Of a stretch of DNA of 64,000 bases, positions 1 through 11,887 are shown in pieces. A model generated the notes under the pieces. It was not told where the DNA came from. It saw only the letters and a program-made list of their open reading frames with translations, and did not search any database. The DNA lies in contig SSBO01000012.1 in the NCBI GenBank assembly GCA_005281725.1, positions 19,047,060-19,111,059 of the forward strand, read 5' to 3'. The stretch comes from Wuchereria bancrofti. Its lineage: Eukaryota; Nematoda; Chromadorea; Rhabditida; Onchocercidae. The translations under genes were made by a program, and so were the position numbers. The first letter of the stretch is position 1. The number at the start of each line of letters is the position of its first letter.

Positions 1-583
1 CATTGGCTAATTTACGTGGTGGAAGGTAAATCTAATTTCATATTTGCACAACACACCATTCTTATATCAATTATTTAATATCTATAACATTTAGTGATTT
101 ATCCGTAGTTTTAGTCGTTTGATATGGAATATGATATATGTCAAATATTATTTTTGAATTCATCAAATATCATGTTTTATTAAATCTTAATTTTCTTATT
201 GACGCGACAAAACTAAATTTTTGTTGCTAACATGAAACTATCACAGTTTTAAAAAACAGAACACACTACACAAAATTCATATTTAAAGTTCTATTGGATG
301 GTTCGAATTTTACATGTATAAAAATGACCAGGTTGGATTCGCATATTTTACTTCATAAGTGCGACTATTCTTTATCTCTGAAATACTGTGAAAATTATTT
401 TGCTATCAATTTTTGTGCTGGTTGAAATGTCAAGATTAAATTAGTGTTGTCGTTCTAGAATTATGCTGACTAAAACATCATACCTTTAGTGAATATGGTG
501 AAAAATGGCATGAAGGTGGGATGCGAGAACAAAAACAAAATGTTTTTGATGATTTTATAGCCGCTGCTGAATATCTTATCAAT
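1..583 (+). pseudogene. Prolyl oligopeptidase fragment, interrupted at an N
   Basis: Two exons of a prolyl oligopeptidase (S9A serine peptidase) can be read. The first is cut by the window edge and ends at 25 with a GTAAAT donor (residues LANLRGG). The second starts at 490 after CTTTAG and reads [11 protein letters not shown] then [14 protein letters not shown]. This matches the segment just before the catalytic serine in the family (RGGGEYGE.WHKGG and FDDF..AAEYLI). Phases agree (2 nt then 1 nt). The frame then meets a single N at 584 and changes to low-complexity sequence. The expected NGGSNGG catalytic-serine motif, the Asp and the His region are not found in the next 3.7 kb. Either the gene is a truncated pseudogene or the N marks an assembly join that dropped the 3' half. 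The family identity is firm; the cause of the break is not. Confidence 0.7.
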
Positions 584-640
584 NAAAAAACATTTTGTTA
601 TGTTGACAAGAGCTTGTATTTAAAAAAAGAAAAAAAAAAT

Positions 641-1000
641 GAAATAACTATGATGAAAAGATCGCATATAAATTCTAAATATTATCATTCTGATTTCAAA
701 TTTAATTACCTGTAGTAAGAAATTGGGTTAAGTGAAACAAATGAAAAACTATTCCTTATTACTTCTTCAAAGTATATTTCTCGCATTTTTGTTTGTTGCT
801 GTTGTTATTTAATTATTTGTTAAATATAACATAGCATTTTGTTTTAATGAAATTTTTTTTGTTAATTTTCTCAGTTTAATCCTTACAACTATCACATAAG
901 TGTGAATTATTTCCAAAATGAAATAGCAGTGATGAAAAGATCGTATGTGAGTTTCAGACATTTTCCTCATTTCAAATTTTACTACCTATATCATAAAAAG
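641..1000 (+). repeat. Imperfect direct duplication (about 80 bp, two copies)
   Basis: The segments at about 641-720 and 921-1000 share a GAAATA..A..ATGATGAAAAGATCG start, a TTTCAAATTT core and a TTACCT / CTACCT end. They are in the same orientation, 280 bp apart. This lies directly after the broken prolyl oligopeptidase frame and could be part of the disruption. Alignment was by eye. Confidence 0.5.
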
Positions 1001-4000
1001 TTTCATAAATAAGCGACACATATTTATGTAACATTTCAAGAATTTTCAGTAAAAAAAGAAAAAGAAAAAAAACGAAATCAGGTACATAGAAAGAAGAAAT
1101 CGAAAAAAGAAAAAGAATTAATGCAATGGATGGCAGCTGTAGTTTGAAAAGAAATTGATGAATTAAGTGTAGACAGAGAAATAAAGAAAAGAGAAATGGA
1201 TGAATTGGTGTTTCCTTAACTTCGTTTTTTTTTTTAAAAAAAAAAGCTTTTTAAATTTATTTTTCCTTTCAGCCTTCACCTCTTCATCTTGCTATTCACC
1301 TCAATGTATATTGTTTTATTCTTTCTTTTTAAATTTTTTTTTGAACACAAATGTGTAATTATATAATATAATTGACAGTGCAACTGAAAAATTTTATTGC
1401 AATGTGTGAAAAGTTCGAATTTTTTTAAAAATTTATTTCAAACACTATTTTGCTGTTAATGTTTGAAAAATGATAATTTTGTTAAAGTCAGAGTGTTTCA
1501 AAATATCCTCCAATTTGTTTCTTATCACTAACTTATCCTATATCATTGCTTTGCAAATTTTATAAGTTGAAATTTGTAAAACTATTCATGAACTATATCA
1601 AACTATTGGAATGAATTTGGTTCTTTCGGAAGAATTCTCATATTAATTCATCTTGTTGGTTAAGTTTTCAAATAGTAATTAATGTTGTATATTGTTTAAT
1701 TCTCATTCAAAATTCAAATAATATATTTCAATTTCAATATTGTAAATTACTCATAGTTGCTAAGCAACACATAAAATTAGCCAAATTTATGAAAAGAAAA
1801 AAGAAATTAAGTCATGTCACTATAAAAAATTGCTTTTTCAGCAAAAAAGAAGATAAATAATAATAGTAGTACTAAAAATAATAATAATAAATAAATAAGT
1901 AATAATAATAATAATAATAATTTGTATCATCCAAATAATGAAACGGTCGCATCCCAAGATATTCTGCAAATTTCATTTTCTATTGTTAAAAAAATTATTT
2001 GATGTTGTATAGCAGTTAAGTGATTATACCGTTGTGTAATCAATTCGCTGAAAATATTTAACAAAAAAAAGAAGAAAAATCCAAGTAGAACATATGTCCT
2101 TCGACATTACCGCCATTCGTTACACTCATCATAATTCTGACAATATAAAATTTGCTTTCTTTCGAAACTTTCTTCCTTTTATTCATTTCTCTTATTGAAC
2201 ATTAATGTTTTAAAGCTCAAATTATTCACATGAGATTTCATTTAGAAATAAATTTTTTCCAAAAATGTTGCAAGGTCATTTTTTTTGCCATATGATAGTC
2301 AAAATCAAGATAATCAAAATTTTCGGACTGATAATATGATTAATAGCAATGGAAGATTTTAATAAATCATAAAAATTTTAAAGAAATTCTAATCTTCTTT
2401 ATTAAATCATCGTCTCTTCTCTTCTTTCAAACATAACATTGTAAAAAAATTTTTTAAATTTGAATGCAAAATTTTTTTCATAAAACTAAAAAAGTAAAAC
2501 GATAAATTTTTTCCATTCTTTAACTACTTTAAAAAAATGTATAGTTTGGTTAATAAATCATTTTATAATAAATATATCATTATCATTTTATATCACTTTA
2601 TAATAAATAAATCATTTTATTATAATAAAAATGTTTTAATAGCAGAAATTAATTACAACAAGTAATTTAGAAGAAAAAAAATTTTTTTAACAAAAAAAAT
2701 AGCAAAAATTGCTTTTCCGTTGATTATATTTTTAGATAATAGAACCAACATAAGCTTTGTTGTTACTCAATAGCTTAACATATTTCTTCGTAGATACAAC
2801 ATATTTACGTTTGTTTATCATTTTTTTTTTCCTTTTCATTAAATTATATATTTATGTGTTTTATTTAAAATATCTTTTTTATTTGAAAAAAAGAATTTGA
2901 TGAATTAAGATGTCAAATTTTGAAGGATAAAAATACAACTATAAAGCAAAAGTTTGTAATTTGGAATAATTTAAAACAATTTAAATATAGTTTGAAGTAA
3001 TTACTTGAAAAAAAAATAAAATGTAAACATTTTTTCCAAAATTTTAGACGAAATAATTTTTAAAAAAAATTGAGACGGATTTCAAGTTTTATTTTTGTTT
3101 TATTAAAATGTTAGGGAACAAAAAAATTAATTTATATCAATGCAATTTTATTGTTATAACGAGAATGATATGAATAGTTACCAGTGACACGTACGTTGGA
3201 TACGTACATTGCATTAGTCATATCAATAAGCAGTAGATATATTACATTATCATATTATTGTGCTTAAAATGATTATATTTACTTGATTAGTTAGTCAGCA
3301 AATAAAAGTTGTAAAAAGAGTTAAATATGGAATCCATCGACTATTTCTTAAAATCAAGGAGTTTTATTATTTAGTAAAAAGAAGGATTCAATATTAGTTA
3401 TAATTAATTTAATTATTTAATGAGCTGAACTGAAGACGAGAGCATCTTCTCTCTTATAGCTAATGTGTCATAAGTACTGTAATCGGGACTTTTTTCACGT
3501 TTTACTGTCATTTATTCTGTTGTAGTTGGTTTTTTCTTTGATTTCGTTTGCAATTATTTATTTTTTTTTAAAAATACATTTGCATAAAATTAGTTGAAGC
3601 ATAAAAATTTCATGCTAATGTATTATTAAGTTTATAAGGTTGTGTGGATAATTTAATACATAATGAAGATCAAACAAGTATTCCAGTAATTATATATTAG
3701 TAGCCTTCGAAGTAAAGCTATGATATTATTTTCCATCCCTTGTCATTTCATAGTTTAATTATGCTTCTTTCCGATGAACTTATTTGGTATAAACTGAATA
3801 AGCTTCTGATAAGCTAACAAGTTAGATGTTATCCATAAATTTGCCTCAATGTCTGACTGAGCTTGGTGATTATCAAATTTATTTTATATATGTTCTCGTC
3901 ATATGATTTAAATTTCTAGAAAAAAAATTAGAATTTCAGAAGCATTTCAAATGAATGACAACGATAACTGATATGTTAATTCATGTTTATTATATTATTA

Positions 4001-4311
4001 TCTATGGAATATCATAACTACCATCATCAATAATTAAATTAACACTTATTTGAACAAATTCGAACAAAATCAAAAACTATATGATTTATTAGAGGATTCC
4101 GTAATTTACTAAAAAAGTTTGTTTTGTTTAATTAGCGAAATTCAGTTTGAATCATAAAGTAGTTATTACAAGAAATGCGAAATTAATTCAGCAGAAAATA
4201 CAGTGGTAATTTGATGTTTTATTTTACTATCTAATGATAATATCAACTGAATTTTATGTATTACATCTAACCTTCATTTAATTTAAATTTTAATCTTTAG
4301 AATAAATTTGT
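1000..4311. other. AT-rich intergenic DNA, no gene seen
   Basis: This stretch is very AT-rich with many poly-A and poly-T runs and a (TAA)n microsatellite at about 1855-1923. Around 1060-1215 there is a purine-rich, lysine/glutamate-coding patch with internal stops, which I take as chance coding or a decayed exon. No splice-bounded open frame with recognisable protein similarity was found on either strand. Confidence 0.6.
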
Positions 4312-7300
4312 ATGACGATCGTGCGACAATTGATTCAAATATTTCTTATTGCTTTAATATATATTATAAGTAATGTTCAAACAAACGGTGTACCAGAATC
4401 TGCTGATCCAACAAATCAAGGTGAGTATAGTTAAAGTGGGAATTATTTACTTAAGTGTCGAAATATTCTCCCAGGATTATTCATTATTAGTTCACTTCCG
4501 AATATTCTCATTTTGTGCTCTGAAATATTTTCATTTCGTTTGCAACTATCTGTCGAATTTCATAAAAATGTAATCCCTGAAATGGTCACTAGTTGATCAT
4601 TTTGTATAATGTAATCTAATAAGAAATGATAATAGTGTTAATGGTTATAATAAAATTAATTCTTGTGCTATAATTTATCGGATCGAAAAGACAAGAAAAA
4701 GTTTGCAGAATTGGCGCTTTTGGATTGGTCATCGGGGATTCAAATATTTTACTGTACTGATGCACCATTCGAAATTCTTGTTGAACCATTTAAACAAGCA
4801 TTAATACAAGCGCTAAACAAATTTTGCCGAAATGCTACTGCATGTCGTCTTGTTAAATCGTTCGTTTTTTTTTGACATTGAAAATTTTGAAGTATAAATG
4901 GTATTAAAATAAATGCATGTAGAAATTATAATGAAAATAATCACAGAAGAAATCACTCAAACTTGCTTCAGTGTAGTATTTCATTTCTTTGATCATATTT
5001 TTTCATTATTAATTTCATTCTTTTCTTTTTTCCATTTTTCTTTTGTTTTCTTCCTTTGCCTTTTTTATTACCTTAAAAAAGTGCAAAATTTTCGCAAATG
5101 AGATGAAATTTTGAAACCAAATTTTTCACTGAAAAGAAAAAATTATTTAAAACTGTGAATTTTTGAGGAAACAAAAAAAGATGAAAAAATTCGATTTATT
5201 CATATTTTATTTCATTTTCTTAGCAGTTACAATTTGTACTCATTAAATGAATTATGCTTCAGTGTAGCATTCTTCGCTGTTACGTATTGAACAGACAAAA
5301 AATTGAAACTGAAATTTTACAATCACAATTGATTTCGAAATTTATAAAAATTAAGAGCCGTAGGAGCGAGTTGCCGGTAAAGTCTCTATGAATCATTCCA
5401 AATAGAAAAGGCGTGCAGTCTGCATTTCTCTAACCACCTACTTTCGAAGAAAACCTACCCACTGCAACATGCATTTGTTTTACTTAAGCATCCCAGTCCC
5501 AGAGTGGATACTGGGAAATGATGAAGATGTCTAATCCATTCTCGGAATCTTCAAAACCCACTGGCGCTTATGGGCTATGGTTGTCACCCACTTGTCGTTG
5601 AGTACTTCAATGGTGCTGTGGGTAGCCCAAAAAGTGTGGGTTGTGGGAGAGCAAGAAGAACCAAAGGCTCTGATCCTTTTGCTCCAGTTTACTGACTGGT
5701 ATGTTTGGTGTCGCGGGTTGCGGGAGTTCTGAATATTGCGCTGGATGTGCTGTTAATGGTGCCAGAGATTTGGATATCTCATCTTTCACCACACTTTGTC
5801 TTGTTACCAACATTATCTGATGTACAGAATATCATTTAAACCGGATTATGTCGTCTTGCTTGATGGTTATCCGAAACTAAGTTACGGTACTGTGCAATTT
5901 CGGTTTGTTATTGTTTTACCGCCAAATGCTATACCCATGGATAACTTGAAGAAACCATTTCTTACAAAGGAAATTCTCTCAAGTAATTTTGTTTTTTAAA
6001 ATGTTTAGTTTTAAATTTTCTTCCCATAGTAATGAAGATAAATATCCAAACCAAAATTTAACAAATTGCATTCGTCATGTTTCCATGCTAAATTTTTAAT
6101 CTCTTTTCGTCATTAAAATTAATGACACTTTGTTAACAAAGTTCGGAGCTGTGGGTTGATTCCTGGAAGTATCCATTCATACCTTTTTGCTATTTACTGA
6201 ACAAGGCCAATTTTGGCTTCATGTTTCAGCTAGCATGTTTCCATTGAAAAACTAGTTTAATAATTTAGTGATGGCTTGAATTTATTCGATCTTCACTGGC
6301 TAATGCAGTGATTCTTAACTTCAAAATTTCTAAGACATATATGTACATAGTTGAGTTTTAACATATCTGACTAAAGATTTCCCAATTTGCTAGATGTATA
6401 TCAAATTTAAAACAGGAACTATTTTTTCCTTATATTAATTTGCAAAAACAGACTTTCTCAATGCATCAATCGAGGAATTTGAACGGAAATTTGGGTGGAA
6501 AGTAAGCAGCTATGAACGATTCCCGAAATTTGATTCAGTAACAGAATTCATGAATATGGCTCTAATTCCTATAGGATTCATTCTTCTTATACTAATGCTC
6601 TTACTTGCTTATTGGTCTTCTACAATCAGGTGAACAAACATCTAAATATTTCATTTCATGCTGACGGTGATGTTTCTGGAACGAAAATTTCATAGCTTTG
6701 AATTTTGAAACACTTTGCGAAGTTTTCGAAATATGCTTTTTATATTTCGTTGATTATTCAATTTCTGATTTTAATTTACTTTTTGTTCAAATTCAATTTC
6801 TTTAAAAAATTATTCTAAGAAAATCTTGCTTTAAAAATTGCTGCAAATAGTGTTAGAAAATGATGAATTTACAGTCGTTCAACTGGTGGAAGTGAGGAAT
6901 GGTTTGTTACAGGAACGAGCGGTGGTAAGAGCACGGCTATGAAGTATGTTATGTAATGACGATCGTGAAATATAAATTAGCAAAAATGTCGCTTCTAAAT
7001 TAACTAACTGTCCAATATTTGAAATATAAATTTATGACAGAAAACAAAAAAACTGTCGGACTTTATTATAATGGGAATTTTTGAATATTTTTCAAATTAT
7101 CGATTTTGTTTTCAAATTGCAGGAGAACATTAGAAATTATTGAAGAGCAAAAAATTTTATTTGCTGAAAAGAATGGACAAAAGGAGTCATTCACTGCTAA
7201 ACTTTCGAAGCCTTCAATTCAGGCAGCTCCTGAAACTGCGAAAATGGAAAAACATGAATCAAACAAAGATAATGATGCATCCAAGAAGGAAATAATGGAG

Positions 7301-8152
7301 GGACGAAATAGCAAGTACCGGATTGAGATTATTTTAAATTTTGTTTGTCGATTACGGAATTGTATTCTTGACATCTATTCATATACCTATATGTCACTGA
7401 ATTAGTCAAAATCTCTCTTTGCATAAGTTTATATATATAATTTATTGATAAAGGAGAAATCTGGCATGAAGGCGATCTAGAAACCAATTTTTTAATTAAT
7501 GGATTGAATCTATGATAAGTGGCATTCGTTTTCAGGCTTTCGGTGGAACTGGCACCAATACATCTCTCAATAATACAGTCTGAAAGTACATCAACATTGG
7601 GTTCAACTGCTGCTTTCAAAAATGTTGGGTAAGTTGCCACCAAATAGCTTTTAATTTTTTTTTTCTCATTTATCTGTAAGTACTATCCCCAAAATAATAC
7701 TGAAATGCTCCTAGCACGTACCCTACTAGTGATGCGACCGATCCAGTACACATCTGTCTCTGGATGCGATCCAGTACACATCTGTCACAGGAGACTTCGA
7801 TTCTGATCCATTCACTGGTTAGACTATGGGTTAAACAGTGAGAAACTAATGATAATTACTACTGAGAAAATACATCTGTTGACAGCAAACATTTTGACCT
7901 AGTTATTCTACACCACCGTATTGCTTGTCATTGTTAAAGTTAGGCCCAGTTTCTACAAACAGTAGTGACAAGTAAATTTATAGTGGGAGACGAGTGTCCC
8001 ATCGGCGTTTGAGTTCTATTGATGACGGTAATTTTAATATCAAGCGACATCGCAAAAAGCGATTTGCCTCAAGAACAAAACGACTCACGCAACGCCAATG
8101 GAAACTGACAAGTATGGCACTGAGTGGATTTGGAAAATCCCGAAGGTACTGA
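4312..8152 (+). CDS. Single-pass type I membrane protein, family not recognised
   Basis: Exons: 4312-4420, about 4709-4860 (end unresolved), 5828-5982, 6452-6629, 6875-6943, 7123-7314, 7536-7628 and 7984-8152. All junctions from 5828 to the stop are phase-consistent with good GT/AG signals. Exon 1 encodes a signal peptide (hydrophobic FLIALIYIISNV). The ectodomain has two Cys in the second exon and an N-glycosylation site (NAS) at the start of the 6452 exon. A transmembrane helix follows (ALIPIGFILLILMLLLAYW), then a cytoplasmic tail rich in Ser/Lys that ends in a very basic segment (IKRHRKKRFASRTKRL). AATAAA overlaps the stop. The link between the second exon and the 5828 exon is out of phase, so one exon between 4.86 and 5.82 kb is probably missing from my model. 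I do not recognise the family and assign no function. Confidence 0.8.
5345..5815. repeat. GC-richer repeat-like insert inside an intron
   Basis: This block is clearly richer in G and C than its flanks (for example GTGTCGCGGGTTGCGGGAG near 5707). It carries a 68-codon minus-strand open frame with no splice logic. It sits in the intron just before the 5828 exon of the membrane protein gene. The composition break suggests a dispersed repeat or transposon fragment. No terminal repeats were recognised, so the class is unknown. Confidence 0.45.
7731..7786 (+). repeat. Short tandem duplication in intron
   Basis: Two adjacent copies of a 24-28 bp unit that ends in GATCCAGTACACATCTGTC lie at 7731-7758 and 7763-7786; the first has 4 extra bases. 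They are in the last intron of the membrane protein gene. Confidence 0.75.
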
Positions 8153-8509
8153 ATAAAAGTATTTGGAAATCACAAACAGGGATTTCGTTCTATCCACATA
8201 ATTACAAATCATTTGTTATGAATCAGTTATGAACAGATTATATCTTTTTCGAGATCTTCGAAATGATTGAAAATGAAGCTTTCATATTTTACACAATCTT
8301 TGCTGTCAAAAAAAAAGTATAAATAATAAATGTTAATTAATTTTAAATAGTCATCCAAGAAATTCTTTTTGTGCTGTGATGACAGTATAAAAATTACAAT
8401 TCGATACCATAAAAAATTTTGAAATAACCTTGCATATAATTTGGTACCATGAGAAATTTTGAAATAATCTTGCATATATTTGTGTTATCCTAATTATACT
8501 TTACTAAAG

Positions 8510-8942
8510 GGTATCTCTGCTACCATAGATATATGTTTATTGTTTGTCTATTTGTTCTTCCCTGCAACCTGACTCGCAGACTTCAATTGCTTACCAGATT
8601 TATCCAAAACTAAACGCTTTGACATAATAACATCTTCTTGGTTGTACATGGCTTATCCACGAGAGCGGTTGTTAGAATGTCCCAGAAAATTCCTCAGAAC
8701 TGGTTAAGCTTCTAGTGATTCGGAATGGCTGACTCTCGCTAGCAACAAATGTCGCTGTAATTACGTTTGTCGGCAAATAGGCCGGAAGTATCAATACAGT
8801 AACTAAGAACCAAGGGAGGGTGCTAACACAGGAGTTAAACTGACAAGCAACCAGATAATAAAAATGCAGTTTAACGATGTGGATATTTGACCTCAACAAA
8901 GAGCCATTAAGCGGTATAGTAGGGGCAATTTCTCTTTAGGGA
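8510..8942. mobile_element. Probable internal remnant of an LTR retrotransposon
   Basis: A GC-richer segment immediately left of the LTR-like block. It has short, stop-broken frames on both strands (a 75-codon minus-strand frame at 8672-8899 is the longest). No protease, reverse transcriptase or integrase motif could be read, so this is assigned by position only. The preceding 8153-8509 holds the 3' end of the membrane protein gene and AT-rich DNA. Confidence 0.35.
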
Positions 8943-9598
8943 TGTTACAACGGATCGACGAATTGGGGGACAGTGGTCTTAGGACAGCTACAGGACGACG
9001 CGTGCACAGGATTTTAACTGATAAACGGATAACCCTTTGTTACAAACGATGTAGCTGGAAAGCGAGGAGAAGCAGCCAAGAATCTCTTTGTTCATAAATT
9101 AACCTCGCTTTACACACATTATATTGTATAAAATACGGTGTAATAGTTATTTTTTATATTGTATTTATTGTATAACATGTAATAGGCTATTGTAACAAGA
9201 TATCTATGCTTAAACAAATCTCCTTTCTTCTCAATTTCACATTTTTTGATCTTCAGTCTCAATTAACTCCAACACCAGCTCTTAATTGCAGTTAATCATT
9301 TTTTACAATTGTACATTTATAGTGTGGTTGCGGTTTCAGCTCTCTGGTAATGTTTAGCGTTTTATAACTGTGTAGCATCCGTGCGATATGTATAATGCGC
9401 TATTATGATGTTGATTTGTTTTATGCTAAATAAAGGTTTAATTACCCAAGTTTGAGGTGCGGAAAACAATCAGTTCGGCCAGTTCTACTGAGAGTACAAC
9501 GAGAACAACGAGAATAGACGTAAGAATAAATTAAAGTAGGAAACAATTAAATAAACAGATATTCGTCCCTTAAAGAAAAAGGAGGGAATATCATAACA
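8943..9598 (+). mobile_element. LTR of a retrotransposon (656 bp)
   Basis: The block starts TGTTACAACGG and ends ATATCATAACA, so it has matching short inverted ends (TGTTA / TAACA), the hallmark of an LTR. It is GC-richer than its flanks and contains a plus-strand AATAAA near 9430, consistent with a U3-R-U5 order on the plus strand. Flanking bases (TAGGA and ACCTT) do not form a target-site duplication, so it is more likely the 3' end of a truncated element than a clean solo LTR. The superfamily (BEL/Pao is common in filarial worms) is a guess. Confidence 0.55.
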
Positions 9599-9945
9599 AC
9601 CTTATTTTTTCCTACAACGTTTCAAGGACATGTGTTGTGCTGGTACTATAGGTTTTATCAACTTACGAGGTTTTCTTTAGATGGAGACGACGCTTGCGCT
9701 GCGAATTTATTTCAGTATTTCAAATTCCACATCAAACATTAGAATCCACGATTAAACGTAGTCAAACTTACAAAAACTATGAAAATATATAAGCGTAAAC
9801 TAATAATTGGCAAAACCCTGATCAATCACAATAGGAATAATAAAAAGCGAAAACAGAAGCCACTCTAAATACTCCACAAAAATAAATCATACGACACTGT
9901 TACCAATACTTGCGTACACGCAAATACGAACGACTGATTTAATCA

Positions 9946-11721
9946 TTAAACTACAGCCTTATCGAGATGTTGTTGAACAACCTTGAAAATTTCATCCACT
10001 GCTCCCTCTGATGGAATCTGCAAATAAGACCTGACACTATACATTTTGCATTTTCGTTAGTTTCCCTTTATTTTATGTGCGAGGAGCTTATATTAGTACC
10101 TGGGATACTTTTTGAATTAACTTCAAAGCTCTTAGCCAATGGTAGTACAGATGTTTATATTCAAAAAAAAGAGCAGTTTAACACAGTGATAGTGGATGGA
10201 CAAGTTTAGTACACCAAGCAAAATGGTTTGCGAAGTTAGGGTATTTGAAAAATGGGAAGCAACAGAAAAAAGTATTTGGAAAAACTTGATAACAATTGTT
10301 GCTAGCTAATGATTCACAAAGAAATATGCTATAATGTCAAACTAATTTTATATACAAGGAATAAAAGTTTCCAAATAATGGATTTTTCAGATGAATGTAC
10401 ATTAGACTTTGGGGTTCGGACTTTTGATTTATTAAATTTCACTTTAAATCGATTAAAAGCAGCTTCTAAACAACTCAGAATGAAAAGAAAAAAAAAAACG
10501 TGAAAACCTTACCTTTATCAACTTTCCCTGCTTTTGATAGTAATCGACAACTGGAGCGGTAGCGGTTATATAGGTATGAAGTCGCTTTTTAATCGTATCA
10601 ATATTATCATCTACTCGTCCACTGCACCAGTGAAAAAGAAGGAAAGTTATTCAGGAAGTTGAGGGATGATCTTCCCACTGATTCAGAAACTTTCTCTTTA
10701 CTAAAGAAAAAAGAGGTAAAAAAAGACCACCTTGTTTCCGCTCTATGCAAGCAACGCTTAACCAAGGTATCTTCACTGACATCGAAAAATAATACCAATT
10801 TAGCTGGCTGAATCTGAAATTAATCTTTCAAATTAAAATTTCTAAACATTATATTACGAACAGAAACAAGTTTTTATCATTGGAAAAGGATACCACTAAC
10901 TTCATTTTCGAATTGCTCGCCTTGTTTCACTTCTCGTGGATAACCATCGATTAAGAAACCTTTGGAACCTTTTGCTATCGCTTCAATCATAGCTTCTTTA
11001 ACCAAATCTAACACTATTTCCTGAAAAAAAGCCGAATTAACTACCACATTAATAAATAATACTTGGAGAAATTTTTTGCTTATACTTCAATTTCAAAGAA
11101 GCGATAAGTCAGCTTATAAATTTTTATTTATTTTCTTTTCAATTTCTATGAAGTTAAAAAAAAAGAAGCTAAAAAGAATAATAATTTTGAAAAGTGAAAC
11201 AATCTCACCGAAATGAAAGAAAAAAAAATCACCAATGGAACAAGTTCACCATTTTGCATTAATTTATTGAGCTCTGATCCGCGTGGCGATCCGGATTTCA
11301 CCTCAGCACGTAACAAATCACCTGAGCTAAGATGAGTCAAGCCATATTTTGCTACAATTTTGTCACACTGGGTTCCTTTGCCAGATCCAGGACCACCTAA
11401 AACCAGATGTTTACTCTTAGGATAAGTCACTACTCATATAAATAATTACCCTTAATTTATTGAATATATTCAAAAACTGCATAACAAGGGTAATGTTAGT
11501 CAATTTGCGATGTATATAGATCAGATTTATTTGTAATTCAACAGGACTGCTAAAGTAAGTTAATTGTATTTAACAATGTATTTGAGCGCTCATCATATTT
11601 TTTCAAGTGATTAATTTTTCCAATTAAACAGAAATAGTTTCAACTTACCAACGATAAAGAAGATAGGAACATTGGCTTTTTTCAGCGGTGTAAGATCAAT
11701 GTTTTTACGTTCAATTTTAGC
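9946..11721 (-). CDS. AK1: Cytosolic adenylate kinase (AK1-type)
   Basis: Catalyses ATP + AMP = 2 ADP and so balances cytosolic adenine nucleotides. Six exons on the minus strand: 11649-11721, 11233-11396, 10901-11020, 10731-10813, 10513-10621 and 9946-10017. They total 621 nt, in phase throughout, for 206 residues plus an initiator Met; the C. elegans enzyme is about 210. The P-loop GGPGSGKGT, the AMP-site segment [20 protein letters not shown], and the short-LID region SGRVDDN..TIKKRL are all present, which places it with short-form eukaryotic AK1 rather than long mitochondrial AK2. The 11649 exon opens in phase 0 with [10 protein letters not shown] and has no Met, so the start codon is in an upstream exon. 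The simplest candidate is an ATG at 11885-11887 directly followed by GTTGGT, giving a start exon of one codon. Confidence 0.95.
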
Positions 11722-11887
11722 CTGAAATATCAAACAACATAAACAAAAACTGTAAATATTAAATATAATTTTTTGATCATTCTGCTATTTTGAATTAAAA
11801 AAAAAAGGAAAAAACCACCAGAATCATCAGGAAATATAGAATAGCACAGAGAGAGAGGAAGAAAAAAGAAGGAAAGAAACCAACCAT

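Noticed and set aside
299..315. GGTTCGAA tRNA B-box-like motif
   Set aside because: No acceptor stem, D arm or anticodon arm can be drawn around it.
1060..1215. Lys/Glu-rich coiled-coil-like frame after the prolyl oligopeptidase piece
   Set aside because: Contains stops and has no acceptor or donor; purine-rich DNA gives such residues by default.
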